In this document: in pieces, positions 1-6,699 of the stretch
Numbering within the stretch: the stretch's first letter is position 1
Layout of the letters: each line of letters starts with the position of its first letter
Assembly (NCBI GenBank): GCA_902789795.1
Contig: CADAPM010000012.1
Coordinates: 1-52,457, forward strand
Source: an uncultured Eubacteriales bacterium
GTDB lineage: Bacteria; Bacillota; Clostridia; Christensenellales; Aristaeellaceae
Direction of reading: 5' to 3'
DNA: 52,457 bases
The notes under the pieces: model-generated
What the model was told of the DNA's origin: nothing
The model's input: only the letters and a program-made list of their open reading frames with translations
Database searches by the model: none
Translations under genes and position numbers: made by a program

Positions 1-1
1 G

Positions 2-220
2 TTCTTATATCAGTTGATTATGGATGAACCCGATCCTGAGAAGGCAATGGAGAATTATCGGAAAGGGCTCATGCTGATCAATTCACAGGAAAACTATGAA
101 CACTACTTACACTCAGGGTTTCATGTGATTATCAGGGATGAGAGCCGAACCATACTGCAAACATTGGAACTGGTTGAAAAGGCATTCGGTTTGCAGGTAG
201 TACAATCAAAATCCAGTTGA
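2..220 (+). CDS. C-terminal end of an unidentified protein (5' partial)
   Basis: The reading frame is open from the first bases of the window and ends at TGA 218-220, so only the last 72 codons are present; the start lies outside. The visible part is acidic and charged (DEPDPEKAMENYRKG near its front) and has no membrane segment or metal motif. I do not recognise the family. Base composition is AT-rich like the next two genes and unlike the core genome after about 1845, so it probably belongs to the same acquired segment. The same frame stays open for 52 more codons after the TGA, up to TAG 377-379, so the protein may once have been longer. Confidence 0.5.
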   Translation, partial: FLYQLIMDEPDPEKAMENYRKGLMLINSQENYEHYLHSGFHVIIRDESRTILQTLELVEKAFGLQVVQSKSS

Positions 221-379
221 GACGGTAGTATTGATGTCAAGGAAAGACACATAAGTCCATCAAAAGTCCCGTATTACCGGGCTTTTCGGACATCTGGGCA
301 TCAGTGCTGGGGAGACGATTTGACTGCAAAAATCGCTCTGTCAGAATATATCAACCGTTTTGCTCGGAGGGTTGAGTAG
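221..379 (+). pseudogene. Possible extension of the preceding gene beyond an in-frame TGA
   Basis: After TGA 218-220 the same frame continues without a stop to TAG 377-379. The encoded stretch ends with a protein-like tail (ALSEYINRFARRVE). An open run of 52 codons could arise by chance in DNA of this composition, and no family is recognisable. It may be decayed coding sequence of the upstream gene. There is no ribosome binding site or start codon suggesting a separate gene. Confidence 0.2.
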
Positions 380-485
380 GCCATTTAGATGTTATAGGGT
401 TGAGTGCCCGGTTTAGATGTTTTTGTGGTAGGGTTGAGTTAGTGATTTGGATAGCGCAGGGTTGTGGCTGCGAGATAGATGTCAG
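369..485. repeat. Four degenerate tandem repeats starting GGGTTG
   Basis: GGGTTGAGT occurs at 369-377, 397-405 and 431-439, with a degraded copy (GGGTTGTGG) at 459-467. The intervals are 28, 34 and 28 bases. The first two units also share TTTAGATGTT about six bases further on, and units three and four keep weaker versions (TTTGGATAG, GATAGATGTC). The block lies in the gene-free stretch 380-580 just upstream of the XRE regulator. No open frame runs through it. It may be a protein-binding iteron-like array or a decayed recombination site; the sequence does not decide between these. Confidence 0.5.
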
Positions 486-580
486 TGCGATGGTTGGAAA
501 TGAAATGTCCAGCCATTCGCTGTTTATGGTAAAGACAATTTGGTGGAGATTCGCTATGCTTTTCTCAGGAGGTGGGTCAT

Positions 581-982
581 ATGGATCTTATGAAAACAGG
601 CAAATTTATAGCGGATCTTCGAAAAGAGAAAGGTCTGACGCAAGAGCAGCTCGGAGAAAAAATCGGAGTCACTAATAAAACAGTCTCCCGATGGGAAACA
701 GGAGTATATCTGCCACCTGCAGATGTGATGCTGGTTTTAGGAGAACTTTTTAGTGTTAGTGTCAATGATATTCTTAGTGGAAAGAGATTAACCGATGATG
801 AGTACAAGGAGGCCGCAGAGGAGAATCTGACACAGGTTATCAAAGCCAGCAGCTTCTCATTGAAGGATAAAAAAGAGTTCTTCAAGAAGAAATGGCTGAA
901 AGAGCACATTGCTATTATGGTATTCATCGGGATTTGTATCATAGCTGTGTTCATAGCCGGTATTTTGATTAAAAATGTGTAA
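581..982 (+). CDS. XRE-family helix-turn-helix regulator with membrane tail
   Basis: 133 codons from ATG 581, chosen because AGGAGG at 567-572 sits eight bases upstream. Residues 5-60 form a classic XRE/Cro helix-turn-helix (LRKEKGLTQEQLGEKIGV followed by TVSRWE). The C-terminal 25 residues are a hydrophobic transmembrane segment (IAIMVFIGICIIAVFIAGIL), so the protein is probably a membrane-tethered regulator. It stops at 980-982. A second frame immediately downstream (973-1089) encodes what looks like the continuation of the same protein, so the gene is probably frameshifted near 972-982. The AT-rich composition matches the flanking acquired genes. The target is unknown. Confidence 0.8.
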   Translation: MDLMKTGKFIADLRKEKGLTQEQLGEKIGVTNKTVSRWETGVYLPPADVMLVLGELFSVSVNDILSGKRLTDDEYKEAAEENLTQVIKASSFSLKDKKEFFKKKWLKEHIAIMVFIGICIIAVFIAGILIKNV

Positions 983-1089
983 TACTTGTTTCGATTACTC
1001 CTCTGCTGATTGCCGTTGCACACGCATGGAGAAACAATACCATGATGGCTTATGTTGAACGTAATGCCTATGATGGAACAGGTAACTAA
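973..1089 (+). pseudogene. Frameshifted C-terminal remnant of the XRE membrane regulator
   Basis: In the +2 frame relative to the preceding gene, an open stretch from 973 to TAA 1087-1089 reads as a hydrophobic segment (ITPLLIAVAHAWRNN) followed by MMAYVERNAYDGTGN. Membrane-anchored XRE regulators of Firmicutes commonly continue into a second hydrophobic helix and a short polar tail, so this fits a one-base shift of the same gene. It has no start codon or ribosome binding site of its own. Inference only; a homologue alignment across 960-1000 would settle it. Confidence 0.45.
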
Positions 1090-1099
1090 CTGACACACG

Positions 1100-1136
1100 A
1101 AGGCTCCCACACTGCCATCAGCGGCGGAGGGGAGCC
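1100..1136. repeat. Hairpin-forming repeat, copy 1
   Basis: AAGGCTCCC is followed by ACTGCCATCA and then GGGAGCC. GGCTCCC (1102-1108) pairs with GGGAGCC (1130-1136). A near copy lies at 1715-1752, so the two copies bracket the GNAT gene. No U-run follows, so it is not an obvious terminator. Confidence 0.55.
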
Positions 1137-1155
1137 AAGAAAGAGAGAAGAGAAT

Positions 1156-1701
1156 ATGACGTTCGAAACAGAGAGACTCATTCTGCGCCCGTGGGAGGAA
1201 GCGGATGCTGAGGAATGTTATAGATACGCACAAGATCCACAGGTTGGACCGATAGCGGGCTGGGCAGCGCATACCAGTGTTGAGAATAGTAGAGAGATAA
1301 TAAAAACAGTCTTGTCTGCGCCGGAAACATATGCTGTGGTACTTAAAACAACAGGTCTTCCGGTTGGCAGTATCGGTCTTATGCTCGGAAAAGCCAGCAA
1401 TATTGGCCTTCCTGATACAGAGGGTGAAATCGGATACTGGATCGGAGTTCCGTACTGGGGACAAGGGCTTATACCAGAAGCAGTCCGGGAGCTGATGAAA
1501 TACGGCTTTGAAGAGTTGAAACTCGAAAAAATGTGGTGCGGATATTTTGATGGAAATGATAAATCAAAACGCGTTCAGGAAAAATGTGGCTTCCGGTATC
1601 ATCACACGAAGGAAAACGTTCCTTGTGCCATAGAGGGATTGTTGCGAACAGAGCATATTACCTGTATTACAAGAGAAGAATGGTTAACAAGTAGTAAATA
1701 A
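1156..1701 (+). CDS. GNAT-family N-acetyltransferase (RimJ/RimL type)
   Basis: 181 codons. It begins with the RimJ/RimL signature ETERLILRPWEEADAEE (residues 4-20) and carries the acetyl-CoA-binding core around residues 95-125 (GEIGYWIGVPYWGQGLIPEA), followed by a conserved asparagine and the SKRVQEKCGF motif. Such enzymes transfer acetyl from acetyl-CoA to an amino group of a protein N-terminus, small molecule or antibiotic; the substrate cannot be read from sequence. A purine-rich stretch (AAGAAAGAGAGAAGAG) before ATG 1156 serves as the binding site. The gene is AT-rich and flanked by paired hairpin repeats, consistent with a horizontally moved accessory gene. Confidence 0.88.
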   Translation: MTFETERLILRPWEEADAEECYRYAQDPQVGPIAGWAAHTSVENSREIIKTVLSAPETYAVVLKTTGLPVGSIGLMLGKASNIGLPDTEGEIGYWIGVPYWGQGLIPEAVRELMKYGFEELKLEKMWCGYFDGNDKSKRVQEKCGFRYHHTKENVPCAIEGLLRTEHITCITREEWLTSSK

Positions 1702-1714
1702 AAACAGACGCATC

Positions 1715-1752
1715 AAGGCTCCCAAACTGCCATCATCGGTTGTAAGGGAGAC
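1715..1752. repeat. Hairpin-forming repeat, copy 2
   Basis: AAGGCTCCCAAACTGCCATCA matches copy 1 at 1100 except for one base. The 3' arm is degraded (GGGAGAC at 1746-1752), but a stem with GGCTCCC (1717-1723) remains possible. It sits 14 bases after the GNAT stop codon, 615 bases from copy 1. Confidence 0.5.
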
Positions 1753-1842
1753 ACTAATGGAGGGGAAAAGGTGAAACGATGTATTGTAGCAACCGATATA
1801 GTCGCGTAATAGATATCAAGACATGGAGGATTATATGAGGAC

Positions 1843-2256
1843 GTGTCGTCCAACATGAATTTCAAATATAAGAACGGCGACGAACTGGTGCTGACCGGCG
1901 GCTTTATCCAGAAGAACCTGAACGGCAATAAATCCATCTATATCGAGCGCGAGATCGGCCAGCGCCCGGTGCTGGCCTTTGGCAACAGCGGCAGCGACAC
2001 CAGCATGATGAACTACGCCATCGATTCCAGGAACCCCTACAAGGCCCAGGCTTATATGGTGGTCGCCGACGACAGCGTGAGGGAATGGGGCAAGCAGGAT
2101 TGGGAGGCCAAGTCGGCGGACTACACGGCCCAGGGCTATATCCCCATTTCCATGAAGAATGATTTTGCCAAGATCTACCCTGACACCATCACCAAGGCGG
2201 AAGAACAGTACGTGCCCGTTGAAACGGAGACCGAGGAAGCGGATAAGGCGGCCTGA
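1843..2256 (+). pseudogene. HAD-superfamily phosphatase, N-terminal part missing
   Basis: The 137 codons match only the C-terminal half of a HAD phosphatase. Motif IV is clear (VLAFGNSGSDTSM, residues 43-55), followed by NPYKAQAYMVVADDSVREWG. Motifs I (DxDxT), II and III are absent. Upstream, the sequence turns abruptly AT-rich and non-homologous at about 1813-1845, so the front was replaced by the foreign segment. A short ATG at 1835 with GGAGGA at 1825-1830 reads out of frame and stops after seven codons. In-frame starts would be GTG 1843 or ATG 1855, neither well placed. Without the catalytic aspartates the product should be inactive. Confidence 0.75.
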
Positions 2257-2266
2257 GATAAATGTC

Positions 2267-2282
2267 CAGGGCATTGGCCCTG
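2267..2282 (+). terminator. Weak hairpin after the HAD fragment
   Basis: CAGGGC and GCCCTG form a six-base-pair stem with a four-base loop just after the HAD stop. The tail (TATTCTGG) is a poor U-run, so termination is uncertain. Confidence 0.3.
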
Positions 2283-2286
2283 TATT

Positions 2287-2664
2287 CTGGTTCTTCACGT
2301 TTTCTTTGTGGATCAGCGCTCTATTGAAGAATGATTGATAAAAAATATAAGTGAAACCCTCATCCGTCAGGCTATCGCCTGACACACACCTGGGCCTGCC
2401 GGCCCGCTCTTCACTGAGATCGGTCCACCGGACCGATCTCCGGGCGTTCAGAGCCCCCCGATTTCGGGGGAAGGCATTTGGAGGGCTGCCTTATATGATT
2501 AAGTGTCTGCAATTGTCGTGCGTTTTTTCACTACATTCAAGCAGCGGAATCCGGAAGAGCCTTCCCCCGATTTCAGGGGAAGGTGCCGAGCGAAGTGAGG
2601 TGGATGAGGGTGGTCAACTTTGGTATTATTTCAGTTGTTCCGTCTAACTCTCCGTGAAGAACCT
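2287..2664. repeat. Non-coding MITE-like repeat element
   Basis: This gene-free stretch has nested inverted repeats. CNGGTTCTTCACG near 2287-2299 is mirrored by CGTGAAGAACCTG at 2652-2664. ACCCTCATCC near 2354 is mirrored by GGATGAGGG near 2602-2612. Inside, two copies of the motif CCCCCGATTTCNGGGGAAGG occur near 2455 and 2565, next to a CCGTCAGGCTATCGCCTGAC palindrome. Elements of this style are frequent between genes of gut Firmicutes. No protein of credible length is encoded. The outermost repeats suggest movement as a unit, but no target-site duplication is evident. Confidence 0.5.
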
Positions 2665-2673
2665 GTATTCTCA

Positions 2674-2719
2674 AAATAAAACTAAAGACAGCGCGCTGCA
2701 AGGTTTTGCAGCGCGCTGT
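2674..2719 (-). terminator. Rho-independent terminator of the aldolase gene
   Basis: A perfect 14-base-pair stem (2688-2701 with 2706-2719, built around CAGCGCGCTGCA) with a GGTT loop. On the minus strand it is followed by a T-rich tail (TTTAGTTTTATTTT). It lies 19 bases beyond the aldolase stop codon. Confidence 0.85.
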
Positions 2720-2737
2720 TGTACTGTTTGTATTGGA

Positions 2738-3656
2738 TCAGGCTTTGCCGTTGCAGCCGAGCACGTCCACGATCTTGTGGCGCACCATGTCGCGCAGGGC
2801 GGCGCGGGCGTCGGTCAGGTACTGGCGCGGGTCGAAGTGGTCCGGATGCTCCACGAAGTGCTTGCGAATCATGGCGGTGAAGGCCAGGCGCAGGTCGCTG
2901 TCGATGTTGATCTTGCAGACGGCCATAGTAGCGGCCTTGCGCAGCTGCTCCTCGGGGATACCGACGGCGTCAGGCATCTTGCCGCCGTACTGGTTGATGA
3001 TCTTCACGAATTCCTGGGGTACGGAGGAAGCGCCGTGCAGCACGATGGGGAAGCCGGGCAGACGCTTGGAGACCTCTTCCAGCACGTCGAAGCGCAGGGG
3101 CGGGGGCACCAGGATGCCGTCCGCGTTGCGGGTGCACTGTTCGGGGGTGAACTTGTACGCGCCGTGGCTGGTGCCGATGGCGATGGCCAGGGAGTCGCAG
3201 CCGGTGCGGGTCACGAACTCTTCGACCTCTTCGGGATGGGTGTAGGAGGAATCCTCCGCGGAGACCTTGACTTCATCCTCGACGCCGGCCAGGGTGCCGA
3301 GCTCAGCCTCGACCACCACGCCGTGATCGTGGGCGTATTCGACCACGCGGCGGGTCTCCTTGATGTTCTCTTCAAAGGGCAGGCCGCTCTTGTCGATCAT
3401 GACGGAGGTGAAGCCGCCGTCGATGCAGCTCTTGCAGGTCCTCCTGGACAGCGGCTTCCACCATCTTCACCAGATAGGTGTGGTTGGCATACTTGCGAGC
3501 GCCCTTGGACACCTGCAGGATCACAGGGGCCTTTTCCATAGCGGCCGCCTCGGTGATGCCCTGCACGATCTCCATATTGTTGACGTTGAACGCGCCGATG
3601 GCGTAGCCGCCCTCATAGGCCTTTTTGAACATTTCTTTCGATGTAACGAGAGCCAT
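2738..3656 (-). pseudogene. fba: Class II fructose-bisphosphate aldolase, broken by deletion and frameshift
   Basis: Start ATG 3656 is preceded by GGGAGGA. The first part (MALVTSKEMFKKAYEGGYAI to MVEAAVQEDL) and the second part (CKSCIDGGFTSVMID to the end at 2738) are both clean class II aldolase, but they lie in different frames. At about 3433-3442 the sequence jumps from QEDL to KSCIDGG, skipping roughly 16 residues. The missing piece is where the family carries HLDHG, which holds a zinc-binding histidine and the catalytic aspartate. Later zinc-ligand histidines (SHGAYKF, VLHGASS) remain. Aldolase is central to glycolysis, so either a second copy exists elsewhere or this is an assembly or sequencing error. 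It has its own promoter and terminator. Confidence 0.85.
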
Positions 3657-3713
3657 GATTGAAATCCTCCCTTGATACGATCATTTTACAGCACCTTTAC
3701 AGGGTGTTGAAGA

Positions 3714-3743
3714 ATTATAGCATTTCCAGCAAGGATGCGTCAA
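3714..3743 (-). promoter_or_regulatory. Promoter of the aldolase gene
   Basis: On the minus strand, TTGACG (3743-3738) and TATAAT (3719-3714) are separated by 18 bases. This is a near-consensus sigma-A promoter about 50 bases upstream of the fba start. Confidence 0.8.
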
Positions 3744-3766
3744 GGATTAAACTCAGATCTCCATCC

Positions 3767-5188
3767 CTACGACCATAACTGCTCCCATTGATCGTCGGTC
3801 AGTGTCAGGTCATAGGACGGATAGTACTCTTCCGACGGCAGGATGGCATCGAAGGCGTTGGCAGGCAGCGTTCCTACGGCGTCCTCGTTCACTTCGACCA
3901 GGAAGCCACCCTCCGGCAGGCGGGCGATGAGCCAGAGCGTATCCACGCAAGCGGCATCATCATAATCGTCGGAATATGAAATATACAGGGGAGACAGATG
4001 CTCATTCAGAATCGACGAAAGACTGTTTTCTATCTGATCATACCGATAATCCGGGAACCCGCAGCGGATCTTTTCAGTTTCCGCGCCGAAGGCCAGCTGA
4101 TCACGGCGGAACCAGGCCTGCATGCCCCGTTCCTCGCTGCCGATCTGCAGGCAGACCCAGTCACCGTTCTCGCGAACAATGGTGCCGGCCAGGCGGGCGC
4201 AGGCATAGGCGAGAGGTTCACTGTCGGGAGCGCTGTACAGGGGCGCGCCGGTCTCCCGGACGCAGGCCCATTCACCGGCGTCCAGCAGGCGGATCAGATC
4301 CGCTCCGCGCATGGGAATAGGATCGATGTCCAGCCGGTCCAGCGTCCGTGGGAAGGCGGCGGCGCCGTAATGCCACAGATCATTGCTTGTTTGACTACCG
4401 CCGTTGGTCCCGTCCAGTAAATATCCATCATTGAAAAAATAGACGCCGTAGCCGTTGTTGACGCCGGATAAACGCCACTGCCCGTCAGGATACAGGTCCA
4501 CATACAGCAGGCCGCCATCCACGCTCAGTTCCAGCGATTGATGGTCGCTGTGGATCGTGTTGAGACTCCAGGAGCGCTCCCACATGGGGGAAGCGACGAC
4601 TTCACCATAGGAGCTGCCATCCCATTGGACGGTGCGCAGGCCCATCCGGCCGTCCGGACCGCGAACGGCGCCGATCAGCCTGTCAGTGAATATGCCCAGG
4701 TCTGTCCAGGTTTCACCTTCTGCCAGCATGAAATCCGCGCATCCGGCTGAAACTTGGCGGGAAAGCCAGCTGAAGCCGTCTTCAGTGAGCTCATTCGGCG
4801 CCATAGCAGCGATTCGGGCCGCCGCTTCATCCGTGACCGGGACCGGAGCGCGCTCCTCCGACTCCCATTCGATGTCCTTCCCTTCCCAGAGGGGATTGGC
4901 GAGCACGCTCACGTCTTTGATCAGCAGCCTGCCCTGATCCAGCCGGTAGAGCAGGACGGACACACGCGTCGTGGCGATCTGGCCGTTATAGGACCCGCCG
5001 CCGTATACCTCGGCTTCGCTGACGGTCCAGCCGGGATATACCGTGCCGATCTCAGCCAGGACTGCTTCCTTGCTGTAATGGGAAAGGGACATGCCTTCGC
5101 CGGGTATCCGAAGGACAGAATGATCCGCATATGCGGTCAAATCGAGGAACAAGCAGATGATAAGCAAGGCAGAAAACAGCTTTTTCAT
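3767..5188 (-). CDS. Secreted protein with SH3-like segment, function unknown
   Basis: 473 codons from ATG 5188, preceded by AAGGTG. This start gives a clean signal peptide (MKKLFSALLIICLFLDLTAYA) and fits the promoter at 5278-5306; an upstream in-frame ATG at 5260 would lie too close to that promoter. The mature protein is acidic and tryptophan-rich. Around residues 330-380 a bacterial SH3-like stretch is visible (GTIVRENGDWVCLQIG, then MQAWFRRDQL), typical of extracellular wall-associated proteins. No catalytic motif is recognisable. It is monocistronic and divergent from the BMP operon. Confidence 0.75.
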   Translation of the reverse strand: MKKLFSALLIICLFLDLTAYADHSVLRIPGEGMSLSHYSKEAVLAEIGTVYPGWTVSEAEVYGGGSYNGQIATTRVSVLLYRLDQGRLLIKDVSVLANPLWEGKDIEWESEERAPVPVTDEAAARIAAMAPNELTEDGFSWLSRQVSAGCADFMLAEGETWTDLGIFTDRLIGAVRGPDGRMGLRTVQWDGSSYGEVVASPMWERSWSLNTIHSDHQSLELSVDGGLLYVDLYPDGQWRLSGVNNGYGVYFFNDGYLLDGTNGGSQTSNDLWHYGAAAFPRTLDRLDIDPIPMRGADLIRLLDAGEWACVRETGAPLYSAPDSEPLAYACARLAGTIVRENGDWVCLQIGSEERGMQAWFRRDQLAFGAETEKIRCGFPDYRYDQIENSLSSILNEHLSPLYISYSDDYDDAACVDTLWLIARLPEGGFLVEVNEDAVGTLPANAFDAILPSEEYYPSYDLTLTDDQWEQLWS

Positions 5189-5277
5189 CGTGGTATCACC
5201 TTCTGCGTATGATGAGAAGCCAGCTGTGAATGCATCGCTGGCGATCGCGGGCGTTGCCATAGGGCTTCTATATAATC

Positions 5278-5306
5278 ATTGTATATAAAAGCATTTTACG
5301 GGTCAA
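5278..5306 (-). promoter_or_regulatory. Promoter of the secreted SH3-like protein gene
   Basis: Minus strand TTGACC (5306-5301), 17-base spacer, TACAAT (5283-5278). Predicted transcription begins near 5270, giving an 80-base leader to ATG 5188. Confidence 0.7.
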
Positions 5307-5391
5307 TAGTACAATTGTAAATTCGGCTTGCACAGTTTCCTTGCCCAGACAAATTGATAACAAATCGTAACAATTTGGGCTGAAATACACC

Positions 5392-5420
5392 TTTTCAAAC
5401 GCGTCCCAATCTGGTATAAT
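5392..5420 (+). promoter_or_regulatory. Promoter of the BMP transporter operon
   Basis: TTTTCA (5392-5397), 17-base spacer, TATAAT (5415-5420), about 48 bases upstream of the substrate-binding protein start. No riboswitch fold is evident in the short leader. Confidence 0.7.
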
Positions 5421-5467
5421 CTTGTCAGACACAATGACGTGTCGGATAATAAAAGGAGGAGATTCCC

Positions 5468-6559
5468 ATGAAAAAGCTTGTATCCCTGATGCTGGCCCTC
5501 GTGATGGTTCTCTCTGTTGCGGCCTTTGCTTCTGCTGAAGGGCTGAGCGTTGCGATGATCACCGACTACGGCGATATCACTGACCAGTCTTTCAACCAGA
5601 CGACCTACGAGGCGGCCAAGGCTTGGAGCGAAGCCAACGGTGTTGACTTCAAGTATTACAAGCCCGCTTCTGACTCCGACCAGGACCGCATCACCTCCAT
5701 CGAAAAGGCGATCAATGACGGCTACAACGCCATCATCATGCCCGGTTATGCGTTCGGCCCCGCCATCCAGGCTGTGGCTCCCGAATATGATGACGTCACC
5801 TTCATCGCGCTGGACGTGAGCGAAGGCGATATCGGCGACCTGGCTGCCGCTGTTCCCGCCAACCTGTACTGCGCTGTGTACCAGGAAGAGCTCTGCGGCT
5901 ACATGGCCGGCTACGCCGCTGTGAAGCTGGGCTATAAGAAGCTGGGCTTCCTGGGCGGCATGGCGGTTCCCGCTGTCGTCCGTTACGGCTATGGCTTCGT
6001 GCAGGGCGCTGACGCTGCCGCTGCCGACCTGGGCCTGACCGACGTTGAGATCAAGTATGTGTACGGCAACCAGTTCTATGGCGACGCCGACATCACCGCT
6101 TACATGGACACCTGGTATGCCAATGGCACCGAAGTGGTCTTCGCCTGCGGCGGCGGCATCTTCACTTCTGCCGGTGAAGCGGCTTCCAAGGTTGGCATGA
6201 AGGTCATCGGCGTCGACGTTGACCAGAAGAGCACCATCGACGGCCTGTATGGCGAAGGCGTCACCGTGACCTCCGCTATGAAGGGTCTGGCCGCGACTGT
6301 CAACGCCGAGCTGGCTGCGCTCAAGGACGGCACCTTCCAGGGCGGCAAGGTTGAGAACCTGGGCCTGGTCGGCGAAGATCCGGACGCCAACTTCGTGCAG
6401 ATCGCTCCCTCCACCCAGTTCGCCGACGGCTTCACCGTTGAAGACTACAAGGCGCTGGTGGCCAAGATGTTCAAGGGCGAGATCACTGTTTCCAACGCGA
6501 TCGACGCCGCGCCCGCTGTCACTGCCGTGACTGTTGACTATCAGGGCAACATCAAGTAA
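5468..6559 (+). CDS. BMP-family (PnrA-like) nucleoside ABC transporter substrate-binding protein
   Basis: 363 codons, preceded by AGGAGGA. A signal peptide (residues 1-22) ends in ASA before the mature BMP domain, which starts VAMITDYGDITDQSFNQ. This front is diagnostic of basic membrane proteins that bind purine or other nucleosides outside the cell. There is no lipobox cysteine: the cleavage region reads VAAFASAEG, although Gram-positive members are usually lipoproteins. It opens the operon with ATPase and two permeases, and a terminator-like hairpin separates it from them, as expected for an abundant binding protein. Ligand identity is inferred from family and context, not seen. Confidence 0.9.
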   Translation: MKKLVSLMLALVMVLSVAAFASAEGLSVAMITDYGDITDQSFNQTTYEAAKAWSEANGVDFKYYKPASDSDQDRITSIEKAINDGYNAIIMPGYAFGPAIQAVAPEYDDVTFIALDVSEGDIGDLAAAVPANLYCAVYQEELCGYMAGYAAVKLGYKKLGFLGGMAVPAVVRYGYGFVQGADAAAADLGLTDVEIKYVYGNQFYGDADITAYMDTWYANGTEVVFACGGGIFTSAGEAASKVGMKVIGVDVDQKSTIDGLYGEGVTVTSAMKGLAATVNAELAALKDGTFQGGKVENLGLVGEDPDANFVQIAPSTQFADGFTVEDYKALVAKMFKGEITVSNAIDAAPAVTAVTVDYQGNIK

Positions 6560-6574
6560 TCTGTATCCATGCTT

Positions 6575-6603
6575 CCGGGGATGATACCATCCCCGGATTT
6601 TTG
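6575..6603 (+). terminator. Intercistronic terminator after the BMP gene
   Basis: CCGGGGATG (6575-6583) pairs with CATCCCCGG (6588-6596), followed by ATTTTTG. Partial termination here would make binding protein exceed the membrane components. Confidence 0.8.
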
Positions 6604-6666
6604 ACAAAAGCCCCTGTTTATCGACGGTTTTGTTCAATACAAAACGGAAAAACTGGGGCTTTTGTC
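6603..6666 (+). other. Second long hairpin between BMP and ATPase genes
   Basis: GACAAAAGCCCC (6603-6614) pairs perfectly with GGGGCTTTTGTC (6655-6666). Inside, GTTTTGT and ACAAAAC form a smaller stem. It follows the terminator directly and ends 20 bases before the ATPase ribosome binding site, so it may protect the distal mRNA or act as an attenuator. Confidence 0.55.
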
Positions 6667-6699
6667 AGAAATATATTCTGAAGTCAGGAGGAGATCGCT

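Noticed and set aside
218-220. TGA as a selenocysteine codon
   Set aside because: No SECIS-like hairpin is seen directly after it, and the family is unknown.
369-485. A CRISPR array
   Set aside because: Repeat cores are only nine bases, degenerate, with unequal intervals and no cas genes.
1100-1752. The paired hairpins as integron attC sites
   Set aside because: No matching R' and R'' core pairs (GTTRRRY / RYYYAAC) at correct spacing and no integron integrase in view.
5421-5467. A purine riboswitch ahead of the nucleoside transporter
   Set aside because: The leader is under 50 bases and lacks the aptamer core.
5303-6637. A 444-codon minus-strand frame over the BMP gene
   Set aside because: The BMP protein has clear motifs, a signal peptide, a promoter and a ribosome binding site on the plus strand; the antisense text is compositional.
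6603-6666. A small RNA gene between the BMP and ATPase genes
   Set aside because: There is no promoter of its own; the hairpin is more easily explained as an mRNA element.
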